NCBI GenBank assembly: GCA_000433035.1
Contig: FR890809.1
Span: forward strand, 1-64,000
Origin: Staphylococcus sp. CAG:324
GTDB lineage: Bacteria > Bacillota_I > Bacilli_A > ML615J-28 > CAG-313
Length of the DNA: 64,000 nt
Direction: 5' to 3'
Every line of letters starts with the position of its first letter. Positions within the stretch are counted from its first letter, which is position 1. Positions 9,965 through 19,351 of the stretch are shown piece by piece. The position numbers were made by a program, and so were the translations under genes. Under the pieces are notes generated by a model. The model searched no databases, was not told the DNA's origin, and was given only the letters and a program-made list of their open reading frames with translations.

Positions 9965-12900
9965 CTAGAAATAACGTGTTGTAATTTCTTTGTATAAAGA
10001 ATATACAAATCCATACATCTGTTGAACTAAATCAAACACTAAAAGTGCTATGAATGCAATGATAAGAGTGGCAACAATTGTTAAGATAATAGACCATATT
10101 GTTTTACCCACACCATATTCATGAATTACAACAAGTCCCATAAATGCCATAATTCCAGTTAATACCCAACCGATAATATTAATTAATGTTATAAATTGAG
10201 CCTCATCAAGAGTCATTACATTACTTAAAAGAATATTTAAAAAACCAAAAACAGTAACAGGGAATAATGAATAGCAAATCATCATAAAGATTTCTTTCAT
10301 TTTTCCTTTTCCATCAAGCAACGTTGTAACACTCCAGTTTGCAACTGCAAGTACAATTGGAGGAAGTACACCATATATCAAAATCTGAATACTGTTAAAT
10401 TTTTGTGGATTATTTGTATTGGTAATGATGCCTTCATATTGATATGCAAGTATTTCCATTAATACATACATCAATAAAATCACAATGGAAACCCACATTT
10501 TACCTTTTTTCTCTATTTTAAAATCGGTAAATCCTTGAATAGGATGTGTAAGAATATATAAAGGATAACCAACCGTTTCTTTAAAGAAGTATTTGATAGA
10601 ATTCCAAACTTTCGACCAACTAAATTTCTTGACGTCTTGCGTCTCCTCATTCAAATCATCCTCTTCATCCTCATTGATTTTCTCTTCCTCTTGATTCTCA
10701 CGATGTAAAGCAGTTATTCTTCCACTTAAAATGGCAGCTTTTTCTTCATTCATAGCGGTTGCTGCTGCTAAAGCTAAATTCTTTTTCTTTAAATATTTAC
10801 GATAAGAAAGTACAATCCATAAAACTACTACTAAAATTACGGCTGTCATTATCCAACTAAAATTCTTTGACAAAATAGCATCACGATATTCAGAATAAGC
10901 TTTAGAGTAATAGGTTGCACTATGAGCAAGTTCAAAATAATCCATTGCTTCTTTATACTCACCCCGTCTTAATAAAGCTTTACCAATACCAAGATAGGCA
11001 AGTTCATAATTCGTATTCATTTTAACAACTTGTTGCCAATAAGTCTCTGCACCATATTGTTCTATAATCGGATTGCCTTCACTATCTAATACAATCTCTC
11101 CATTTGCATCTAATAAATATTCATCTTGCACAATACCATTTTGATACAATTCAGTAGCTTTATTTACCGCCTCACCAAATTCAGTTGTTTGGAATAAAAT
11201 GATACTTTTAGATACAGTATCAAGAACCAACAATACTTCTTCTTGAATTGGATTTCCATTTTCATCCACCTCACCACTATCTCGATAAAAATAACGAATA
11301 GCAACAGGATCTATAATACTACTAGATAATGTTGTACTACCACTTGATGAATTACCTCCTGGTTGTTCTCCAGTTATATACAATAAATTACCTTCATTAT
11401 CATAAGTAAATAATCGTCCTCGTAATTCATCTACTATCGTAAAATTACCATTTTTACTTACTGTAATACCAACTAAATTTGACATACCAATAATTACGCC
11501 TTCTTCAGTAGAAGTTGTTAAATATACAGCATCACCATCTGGAGTAACATACCCATTTCGTTTCATAATATCCTTACCTGATGTATTAATCATCTTAACC
11601 ATATTCGCATTAGTAGTAGCATCGGCATCAGGATGTGATGTCGCATAAAGAAAACCATTTTCATCCATTGCAATATTCGTAAATTCAGGTGGTAAATCTA
11701 AATTAAGTGATGCAATTTGTGTCTCAGAAAATATTTTAGTCCAAAATTTTTTCAAAGGATTCGCAACAACTTCATTTTTACCTAAAAATCTATTAAATGA
11801 GCCAGATGTATGAAATTCCATAATACCTTCATACACATTTTGTGCGATACAATATAATCTGCCAGTTTGATCAACAGCAACCTTTTGAGGATTAAATAGT
11901 GTTACACCAGTTACATCTACAATAGAAATATTACTTGAAATTTGGTAAAAAATATTATCATCAGGAGTTAAATATACACCATCAACAACCCATTCCTCAC
12001 CTTGTTTATTCACTCTAATAATTCTAGCATTTCCACTATCAGCAATATACATTCCATCTTTAGTTACAGTAATACCAGAAGCATTATTGAGACGAATAGC
12101 AAGTTTAGATGGATCTTTAGAATATGGTACATACGGAGATTTACCAATTGTTGATGGTACCAATATTTGCACCTCAACTGCTATATCTTTATTTGATTTT
12201 AGACTATCATCTAAAACAATTTTGTATTCAATATGTGAAAAAACATCCTCATTATTTTCATCCTTTTTATAAATTTCAACAGCTTCCCATCTCCATAATG
12301 ATTTATCAATTTTTTCACCATTTATAGAAAGTTCTAAAAGTGTATTATCATAAGTATAGTATCCAGGTTCATCTTTTGAAATATATGTATATGGTGCATA
12401 AACAAATTCTGTTACCACAATTTCTTTACTTCCTGCACTTAATGTAAGAGTATACTTTTCACTATCATTTTGATAAAAATTTATAAACTCTCTGGCCACT
12501 AAATTTTCATTTACAATTTGATAACTTTCATAATAAAAATTATAATAATCTTGCAATTTTTTCTTTACTTCATCTGTTATTCTAAATTCGTTTAGTTCTT
12601 CTACTAACTGAAAATCTTGATTTAAAATATAGACAGAACTAATTCCGTTGCCTTCCATCGCAGGATAAGCAAAACCATTTACAACTTGACTTTTTAAAAC
12701 TTCTACTTTCGTATTTTTTTTAGAATCAAGTACATAAATTTTATCTTGATAAGTTGCCATATCAGTTAAATTATCATATGTAATTTTATTTGTTAGTTCA
12801 GAACCATCTAAATTTCTAATACTATCACTATAATATGTATCACTATATGCCAATCCTTCAGCTGAAGGAATGACATTTTTCCAAAAATCATAACTATAAC

Positions 12901-12997
12901 TTGCTGCTTTAGCAGTTAAAAGATTAGGAGAAAAAACCATCAATGACAATAATAAAACAATAATAATTTTTCCCATTAAATTTGTAGTTTTTTTCAT
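9965..12997 (-). CDS. Large membrane protein: NHL-type beta-propeller, TPR segment and YIP1 domain
   Basis: About 1010 residues. A signal peptide is followed by a propeller-like ectodomain with repeated GI..D..GN.RI / VAVDQTGRLYCIA / NIAMDENGFLYATS blades (about residues 300-620, NHL-like). A TPR-like hairpin (AYLGIGKALLRRGEYKEAMDY) follows, then a membrane helix, a charged linker (EEEKINEDEEDD) and a C-terminal five-helix YIP1-like membrane domain. The start is the ATG at 12997: it has AGGAGGT at 7 bases, whereas an upstream in-frame GTG (13003) is only one base from that site. It lies 12 bases after the permease pair and 13 before the DUF5696-like gene. No enzyme activity is recognisable; it is probably a membrane scaffold or sensor for the transporter. 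Confidence 0.7.
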   Translation of the reverse strand: MKKTTNLMGKIIIVLLLSLMVFSPNLLTAKAASYSYDFWKNVIPSAEGLAYSDTYYSDSIRNLDGSELTNKITYDNLTDMATYQDKIYVLDSKKNTKVEVLKSQVVNGFAYPAMEGNGISSVYILNQDFQLVEELNEFRITDEVKKKLQDYYNFYYESYQIVNENLVAREFINFYQNDSEKYTLTLSAGSKEIVVTEFVYAPYTYISKDEPGYYTYDNTLLELSINGEKIDKSLWRWEAVEIYKKDENNEDVFSHIEYKIVLDDSLKSNKDIAVEVQILVPSTIGKSPYVPYSKDPSKLAIRLNNASGITVTKDGMYIADSGNARIIRVNKQGEEWVVDGVYLTPDDNIFYQISSNISIVDVTGVTLFNPQKVAVDQTGRLYCIAQNVYEGIMEFHTSGSFNRFLGKNEVVANPLKKFWTKIFSETQIASLNLDLPPEFTNIAMDENGFLYATSHPDADATTNANMVKMINTSGKDIMKRNGYVTPDGDAVYLTTSTEEGVIIGMSNLVGITVSKNGNFTIVDELRGRLFTYDNEGNLLYITGEQPGGNSSSGSTTLSSSIIDPVAIRYFYRDSGEVDENGNPIQEEVLLVLDTVSKSIILFQTTEFGEAVNKATELYQNGIVQDEYLLDANGEIVLDSEGNPIIEQYGAETYWQQVVKMNTNYELAYLGIGKALLRRGEYKEAMDYFELAHSATYYSKAYSEYRDAILSKNFSWIMTAVILVVVLWIVLSYRKYLKKKNLALAAATAMNEEKAAILSGRITALHRENQEEEKINEDEEDDLNEETQDVKKFSWSKVWNSIKYFFKETVGYPLYILTHPIQGFTDFKIEKKGKMWVSIVILLMYVLMEILAYQYEGIITNTNNPQKFNSIQILIYGVLPPIVLAVANWSVTTLLDGKGKMKEIFMMICYSLFPVTVFGFLNILLSNVMTLDEAQFITLINIIGWVLTGIMAFMGLVVIHEYGVGKTIWSIILTIVATLIIAFIALLVFDLVQQMYGFVYSLYKEITTRYF

Positions 12998-13009
12998 CAA
13001 CACTACCTC

Positions 13010-14035
13010 CTACTTCATACCCGAATGAGCCATAGTTTCAATAATTTGACTTTGTGAAAGTACAAATACTGTAATCGGCACAATCATCATAATTAACATA
13101 ACGGCTGAAGCGGTTCCTGTTCTAGCGACTCCACCAGAAACAATTTGATTCAAAGAATAAGATAGTGGTTTTAATTGTTCACTATATATAAATGAACCTC
13201 CATCATTATTCCAAAGTTGTTGGAACAAAAGAATAATAAGTGTCAACCATGCTGGTTTTACCAGTGGCATCACTATACGCCAATAAATTTGGAATTCATT
13301 TGCACCATCAATTTTTGCCGACTCAATCAGTTCTGTTGGTATATCTTGCATAAATTGTTTCATCAAATATAAGCCCAATGAATATGCAAAGGCGGGAACA
13401 ATAATTGCAAGTTGTCTATCAATTAATCCAGCAATACTAAAAATAATATATCTAGGTGTTGCTGTAACCTGAGCAGCAAACATTAATGAATAAACAACCA
13501 TTGAAAAAATTATTGTCGAACCAGGAAATTTATGTTTTGCAAGCGGATACGCTGCCATTGATGCAATAATAACATGTCCAACAGTTCCAGCAAAAGTAAT
13601 CCAAATTGTATTAAAGAAATATCTAGAAAATGGTACCATCGATTGTTCTAGCAACATTGATAAATCCTTAAAGTTATCCAGTGTTGGGTTTTGAAAGAAT
13701 AATTTAGGTGGATAAATAAATAATTCAGCAAGCGGTTTAAATGCTGCACAAAAAGAATATACAAGCGGATATGCACTAAATGCTCCAAATAAACAAAGCA
13801 GAATAAATAGCGATATGTCTCCCGCAACACTTCTACTAACTCGCTTTTTTCTTTTTATTCTTCTTCTTTTTTCAATTCGATAGAAGAATAATTCCATTTT
13901 CCCCATTTTAGATTCATCTTTTAAACCAAATTTCTTAAGCTTTTTTTCTTGGCGTTTAAGACGCTTTTTTTCTTCTTTTGATAGTTCAACACCAGCTACT
14001 TTTTCATCATCAACTATAATTTTGTCTTCAGCCAT
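13010..14035 (-). CDS. Carbohydrate ABC transporter permease, MalG type
   Basis: The 341-residue CUT1 permease carries the EAA motif ELIESAKIDGANEFQIYW and a C-terminus ending ETMAHSGMK. The first 65 residues are an unusually basic, lysine-rich cytoplasmic extension (KEEKKRLKRQEKKLKKFG, RIEKRRRIKRKKR). It begins two bases after the MalF-type partner ends, with TAGGT as ribosome binding site. This is the first of two permease pairs in the operon; the solute-binding lipoprotein upstream is the likely partner. Confidence 0.9.
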   Translation of the reverse strand: MAEDKIIVDDEKVAGVELSKEEKKRLKRQEKKLKKFGLKDESKMGKMELFFYRIEKRRRIKRKKRVSRSVAGDISLFILLCLFGAFSAYPLVYSFCAAFKPLAELFIYPPKLFFQNPTLDNFKDLSMLLEQSMVPFSRYFFNTIWITFAGTVGHVIIASMAAYPLAKHKFPGSTIIFSMVVYSLMFAAQVTATPRYIIFSIAGLIDRQLAIIVPAFAYSLGLYLMKQFMQDIPTELIESAKIDGANEFQIYWRIVMPLVKPAWLTLIILLFQQLWNNDGGSFIYSEQLKPLSYSLNQIVSGGVARTGTASAVMLIMMIVPITVFVLSQSQIIETMAHSGMK

Positions 14036-14036
14036 T

Positions 14037-15395
14037 TTATGAACCTACCCTTCTTAAAATTTTTCTAACTAATAAATTAGCAAGAATCATTATCAAAAAT
14101 AAAATCGTTGCAATTGCAGAAGCATATCCCATTTCCATACGTGTATTACCATAATCCATTAGATGGGTAATAATGGTATGACCTGCATATTCGATTGACG
14201 GAAAACCAGCAATATTAATCGATACTTCCGCAATCGCCAAACTAGATGTTATTTGCATTACAGCACCAAACATTAATTGTGATTTCATTTGTGGTAAAGT
14301 AATATACCAAAGTTCTTGCCATCTACTTTTAATACCATCAATAGCACCTGCTTCATAGTATTCTTTATTAACACCTTGAAGACCTGCAATAAATGATAAG
14401 AAACTGACACCAAGTGACATCCATAATTGTACGATAATTAAAATCCAAATAATATAATCGGGATCTTGTAACCATGTTATTGGTTCTTGAATGATATTTA
14501 ATTCCATTAACATTGAATTAGCATACCCATAGTTATCACTACTAAAGATTAACTTCCATACTAAATAAACATTACCAGATATGGATGGCGCATAGAAGAT
14601 TAATGTCATAAAACTTCGCAACAATGGTTTTAATTCATTAATCAACCAAGCAAAGACAAAGGCCATAATATAACTCACTGGTCCTGTTATAACCGCTAAA
14701 ATTGCCGTATTTTTAAGTGCTATCATAAATACTTTATCATCAACAAATAAGGATTTATAGTTATCCCATCCAACAAAGGTTGGAAATTCTAATAGATTAA
14801 AATACGTAAAACTTAAAACTAAAGACATAAGAACAGGAACAACGGTAAAAATAAAGAATAAAATCGTATAGGGTGCAACTAAATAGTAATACTGTCTCTT
14901 AACAAAAATTTCTCTACGTAATCTTCCACCACGTTTACTCCAGCGATCAATTTTACGAATTACTGATCCACGTTCTTTTTCAATTCTTAGTTTTAATGCA
15001 GCTTTTTCTGTTTCTTTCAAAGCATCTAAATAAGCTTTTTCTTTTTCTTCAAAATCCAATTGAATTGGATTTTTATTTAAATCATTGAAGGTTTTTGTTG
15101 TTTCAACTTTTACTCCACTTTGATCATCAGAAGTTTCTAATTTAGCAATAGAATCATCTGCTACTTGTTGAGTGTCTACTTTCATATCTTCATTTTTTAC
15201 TTCTTGATTAACTTCTAATGTTTCTTTTTGATCTAAAGCAAAATCATTTTTCACAATTTGTTCTTGGTTAGATTGAGCTTGCTTTTGTTCTTCTATGGCT
15301 TTTTTCTTCATCCAATTCACACGTTTACTAACTTTGACTTTTCTTTGGTCTTCATTTGAATCTTTGAAAACATAATTTTTATCTTTGCGTGCCAT
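14037..15395 (-). CDS. Carbohydrate ABC transporter permease, MalF type, with long charged N-terminal extension
   Basis: The 452-residue CUT1 permease carries the EAA motif YEAGAIDGIKSRWQELW. Residues 1 to about 165 are hydrophilic, rich in Lys/Glu/Gln and probably helical or disordered, before the first membrane segment (YLVAPYTILFFIFTVV). Typical MalF/LacF-type permeases of this group are about 290-320 residues, so the extension is notable. An AAGGAGAG site lies 7 bases before the ATG. The neighbour upstream, at 78 bases, is the coiled-coil membrane protein, and the extension could contact it. Confidence 0.88.
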   Translation of the reverse strand: MARKDKNYVFKDSNEDQRKVKVSKRVNWMKKKAIEEQKQAQSNQEQIVKNDFALDQKETLEVNQEVKNEDMKVDTQQVADDSIAKLETSDDQSGVKVETTKTFNDLNKNPIQLDFEEKEKAYLDALKETEKAALKLRIEKERGSVIRKIDRWSKRGGRLRREIFVKRQYYYLVAPYTILFFIFTVVPVLMSLVLSFTYFNLLEFPTFVGWDNYKSLFVDDKVFMIALKNTAILAVITGPVSYIMAFVFAWLINELKPLLRSFMTLIFYAPSISGNVYLVWKLIFSSDNYGYANSMLMELNIIQEPITWLQDPDYIIWILIIVQLWMSLGVSFLSFIAGLQGVNKEYYEAGAIDGIKSRWQELWYITLPQMKSQLMFGAVMQITSSLAIAEVSINIAGFPSIEYAGHTIITHLMDYGNTRMEMGYASAIATILFLIMILANLLVRKILRRVGS

Positions 15396-15473
15396 AAAAA
15401 TACTCTCCTTCTTCCCATTTTATTATTAAAGAACAAAATTTAATTATATGGTCATCTTTTTTCATTTCGTTCC

Positions 15474-15908
15474 TTAATCCTCCATTATTTGTCCTTGTAC
15501 GATTTCTTCATTAGCAACAACTAAATCAGGATTTTCTTTTGCCCAAGCATCAAATTTTGCTTTTGCTTCAAGATATTCTTGTTTCACTTGTACAAGTTTT
15601 TCCTTGCTTTTTAATAACTCTTCTTTATAGATTTTTATATTTTCTTTTACTTGTGCATCATATTCAGCATCAATTTTTTTCTGCTCAAGTTTTTTTTCTT
15701 TTAGGGCCTTTTTGAGTTCTTCTTTTTCTCTTTTTCGGTCCTCACGGCTCATAATACCACGTTCCACTTCTTTTTGTTTTTTCTCGTGATAACGGCGTTT
15801 AAAATTAAGTTTTTCTTTTTTACCACCTGTAAGCGCTAGGATAAGAAGATAAACTAGCAATACAACTGTGATAATTAACATTATAATGACGGCAATTTTT
15901 CCACCCAT
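15474..15908 (-). CDS. Small single-pass membrane protein with cytoplasmic coiled coil
   Basis: The 144-residue protein is not assignable to a named family. Residues about 5-27 form a membrane helix (IAVIIMLIITVVLLVYLLIL). The rest is a highly charged Lys/Glu helix (KREKEELKKALKEKKLEQ, KEELLKSKEKLVQVKQ) predicted to be a coiled coil on the cytoplasmic side. It sits between the solute-binding protein (17-base gap) and the first permease pair and has a good AAGGAG site, so it is a genuine operon member. A structural or scaffolding role with the extended permease tails is inferred only. Confidence 0.75.
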   Translation of the reverse strand: MGGKIAVIIMLIITVVLLVYLLILALTGGKKEKLNFKRRYHEKKQKEVERGIMSREDRKREKEELKKALKEKKLEQKKIDAEYDAQVKENIKIYKEELLKSKEKLVQVKQEYLEAKAKFDAWAKENPDLVVANEEIVQGQIMED

Positions 15909-15925
15909 GTTTTTCTCCTTCCCTA

Positions 15926-18900
15926 TTAATCATCTAATGTAGGTAAATCAAATTCTTTACGCTTACGATTTATTTCATCATTAATATTTCCACAATATTC
16001 AACTAAAGTTTCACGTGCATTATAATAATTATTGATTACTTCACGATAGGCATTTTCAATTTCACGACCAACAATATAACTACCTGCAACTTGTGGCATT
16101 TCATGAACTTTACTCCATTGTAACATCAAAGTATCTAAATCTTCTTGTGGCCAAGCAAGTGATTGGAAAGCCTTAACATTTGCGGTAGCATGTCTTGCAG
16201 CTGAACCTAAAATTCCTTCCATTTCACGACCAAATTGTGCTTGAGTTTCAGCTCCTGTCCACCATTTTAAGAATTCCCATGAAGCATTATATTTAGCTTC
16301 TTTTTCTTTTTCAGAGACCTTATCAGGTTGCTTCATAATAACTGCACCAGTACCACTTGCAGTTGAAGTATAATCAATTTCACCAGTTTCATCATTATAA
16401 GTGCCTGGAATTAAATGGAATGACCATTTACCTTTTAATTCTGGTGCCGAAACACTCAAAGTATTATAAGTTTCATAATAAGCAATACCAATTGGCATTT
16501 CTCCAGAACGGAAACGATTTACAAAACTTGCTGATTTCGGAAATGAATATAAGGTATAAAACTCCGTCCAATATTCAAATGATCGCATCGCAGCATCACT
16601 CATAAGACCAGTTTCTTTATTATCATTAGCATATAAATCGCCACCATTTTGATATAACATTGATACAAAAACAGGATTTAATGCATTAGCACCGGCATCA
16701 TTAACTGGTAGATAGAATTGTAATTGTTGTGTTTGTAATTCAGCTACTAAATCTATCACATCATCCCATGTTTCAGGAATAAAATCATTCCAACCATTTT
16801 CTTCAAAAATATCATCGCGAACAAACATTACCATAAAAATTTGTTTTTCAGGAAGAGCATATACTCCTTTAATATTTTTTTGTAATTCAGCTTTAGAATA
16901 TCTAGAACTATCAAATAAATCTTCTTTAGTGATATTATTTTGATCCACATAATCTTGTATTGCATAATATGCATTTATCTTATCTTGAGCATCTTTATCC
17001 CCTGCTGCTGCTTTTTCAATATCCGTATTGGTAATTGAATAAAATTGAAATTGTCTAAGCGATGAAGCATGAAAAACATTTTCTTTAGAATTGTCCCATG
17101 TCGTTGCCCCATCTGGCATAACATAAACTACATCCCAAAAATCATCAAAATTGGTCAAATCATATACAGCGTTACGAAGAGCATAATTAACTGGCAAACT
17201 AGAATCAACATTTAAGGCAACATCAGGCCCTATTCCCGCAAGCGTTGCTTTTAACAAAACATCGGCACCAGTCAATTTTAAATCAACCTTTATTCCTGTT
17301 TCTTTAGTAAATGTTGTATCAATCAAATTACGAACAACATTTGCTTGGTCACGACCAAGTGTCATCCATACTTCAATGGATTCGCTTTGTCCTTCATTTT
17401 CAACTGTTTCACCAATTGTTGTATAATCAATAAAGAAAGATAAGAAGAAAGAACAAATACCATTCCACATCTTTCTAAAGAATCCCTCATTTGCTTTAGG
17501 AAGTTCAATATCAGGTGTGTGTACTTCAATATAATCTAGCGATAAAGGTAATTCTCTAAGTTCTGTAAGCAAAGAACCAAGAGAAGAAATATTATTCATA
17601 AAAGAAGTTAATTTTTGAGTAATTGAACGAGGCTTTTCAATAAAATCCGAAAGTTGTCTAACCATTGAATCAATTACCCCTGTTTTGTCAGACTTTCCAC
17701 CTGATATTTCAGCAATACTATTTGATACATCTGCAAGTTCATCATGATATTTTGTTAAATCACTAATTAATTCAGGAAATTTTGAAGTAAGTTCATAATC
17801 ACGATTTTTGTCTGGTGAAGTCGTTGTATAAGAAACTATCATTCGATACGTTCTATTTAAATCATCAATGGTGGATTGAATTCTTTCAATAAGAGGAGCA
17901 TATGCACCAAGCGTTACCTCTAAAGTAAGCGTATACGTTTTACCTTTTTGGAAATAGAATAAATAATCTTCTTCACCATTTCCTAAAGTTACGTTTTGCC
18001 AATCACTAGAAAAATTAAATTGTACATCATTTAATTCATCAAATAAAACTTGATTAGTACCGCCATCTTCACTAATATAGGCAATTCGACTAGAATACAT
18101 TCCTCGTATTAGATTTTGACGAGCACGCATAGAAATATTGTAATAACCATCTTCAGGAACACTAAAATCCCAACTAATCCAATCTCCTAATATTTTCCAT
18201 TGCTCACCACCAATATAATTTTTTCTCGTCTCTTTTAAACTAAATGGTTTAGTATTTGATGAAGAACGATCAGTTAAAGGATAAAGAGTTGGTGATGATT
18301 TATATGCTGTTTTTTCCGCTTGCATTGCCCCTGTTGTTTGATTGTTTAAACTAGGTTCACCATATTTTTCTTTAAGAGCGGCAAGATATTCTTCATATGT
18401 TGGCGTTTGACTAACTGATTTAATATGAAGTTGATCAATCAAAATTGGCTCTTTAATAGAAATCAATGATATTTCATTTTCTCCTTCTTCAAAATAGAAC
18501 ATATATGGTTCTGTAACATATCCCATATCATCTTTAAAATATCCTTCTTTAAATGTAAAAACTTCTATTTGTTGAGGCTTAATATCATTGCCATTAGTAT
18601 CTACCTTTAAAGCACCATTTTCATCATAAGATTGCGGATCATCTTTCCATACTCTAGAAAAAGTAAAACTATCCGCCCCTTCAAAAGGAATTTCACCATT
18701 AATCATTAATTTTCTTTCTATTGAAGAACTATAGCCAGAAACAGTAAAATAATTTAAATATAAATTATAAAAACCCGCTTTTTCAATGTTAACTTTCCAA
18801 GTAACTTTGCCACTACTTTTATGAATCAATACTTTATCAGTTGAACTTATTCTATTACTGATTAAATTCTTACTATTTTCAACAATTTTATCTAAAGTAG

Positions 18901-19351
18901 CTTTTTTTGTTCCATTAGTTATTTGTATTGATGAGTGACCATCAAAAATACAATCATATATGTATTGATAATCATTTTGACTATATCCGCTTTGATCAAT
19001 ATCTACAAAACATTCCACTAGTTTTTTTAACTCTTGCGTTCCATTCGTTGGATTAAGTTTATCTTTAGAAACGTCTATTTCAATAATGCTTGTCACATTA
19101 CCAGCAGAATCAGTAGTCACTCCATTTATGTCATAATTTGCACCATCAATTACAATGTCTTCCCCTTCTGGCATAACTTGAGGTTTAGATTCTTTATATA
19201 ATTGATAGTCATTCTTTATAGTTGAAAAATTTTCTTTATCAATTATTTTACCACTATCATCTCCTTTATTACAAGATGTAAGGGAAAATATTCCAATTAC
19301 AAAAATTGATACAACCATAATACTTAAAAATAATTTTTTGGCCTTTAACAT
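15926..19351 (-). CDS. Giant extracellular solute-binding lipoprotein fused to carbohydrate-binding-like modules
   Basis: The 1141-residue protein begins with a lipoprotein signal (hydrophobic segment, lipobox LTSC, Cys27). The C-terminal 450 residues (from about 665) are a family-1 sugar-binding protein, with WMTLGRDQANVVRNLID, GIGPDVALNVDSSLP, and YALRNAVYDLTNFDDFW near 730, and a Trp-rich end (SWEFLKWWTGAETQAQFG). The N-terminal half holds two jelly-roll-like modules (about 170-320 and 370-490: KAGFYNLYLNYFTVSGYSSS, PEDGYYNISMRARQN) and a helical linker at about 490-620. Ordinary binding proteins are 400-550 residues. The start has AAGGAG and overlaps the hexosaminidase stop by 7 bases. 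It probably captures a large glycan and delivers it to the permeases. Confidence 0.88.
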   Translation of the reverse strand: MLKAKKLFLSIMVVSIFVIGIFSLTSCNKGDDSGKIIDKENFSTIKNDYQLYKESKPQVMPEGEDIVIDGANYDINGVTTDSAGNVTSIIEIDVSKDKLNPTNGTQELKKLVECFVDIDQSGYSQNDYQYIYDCIFDGHSSIQITNGTKKATLDKIVENSKNLISNRISSTDKVLIHKSSGKVTWKVNIEKAGFYNLYLNYFTVSGYSSSIERKLMINGEIPFEGADSFTFSRVWKDDPQSYDENGALKVDTNGNDIKPQQIEVFTFKEGYFKDDMGYVTEPYMFYFEEGENEISLISIKEPILIDQLHIKSVSQTPTYEEYLAALKEKYGEPSLNNQTTGAMQAEKTAYKSSPTLYPLTDRSSSNTKPFSLKETRKNYIGGEQWKILGDWISWDFSVPEDGYYNISMRARQNLIRGMYSSRIAYISEDGGTNQVLFDELNDVQFNFSSDWQNVTLGNGEEDYLFYFQKGKTYTLTLEVTLGAYAPLIERIQSTIDDLNRTYRMIVSYTTTSPDKNRDYELTSKFPELISDLTKYHDELADVSNSIAEISGGKSDKTGVIDSMVRQLSDFIEKPRSITQKLTSFMNNISSLGSLLTELRELPLSLDYIEVHTPDIELPKANEGFFRKMWNGICSFFLSFFIDYTTIGETVENEGQSESIEVWMTLGRDQANVVRNLIDTTFTKETGIKVDLKLTGADVLLKATLAGIGPDVALNVDSSLPVNYALRNAVYDLTNFDDFWDVVYVMPDGATTWDNSKENVFHASSLRQFQFYSITNTDIEKAAAGDKDAQDKINAYYAIQDYVDQNNITKEDLFDSSRYSKAELQKNIKGVYALPEKQIFMVMFVRDDIFEENGWNDFIPETWDDVIDLVAELQTQQLQFYLPVNDAGANALNPVFVSMLYQNGGDLYANDNKETGLMSDAAMRSFEYWTEFYTLYSFPKSASFVNRFRSGEMPIGIAYYETYNTLSVSAPELKGKWSFHLIPGTYNDETGEIDYTSTASGTGAVIMKQPDKVSEKEKEAKYNASWEFLKWWTGAETQAQFGREMEGILGSAARHATANVKAFQSLAWPQEDLDTLMLQWSKVHEMPQVAGSYIVGREIENAYREVINNYYNARETLVEYCGNINDEINRKRKEFDLPTLDD

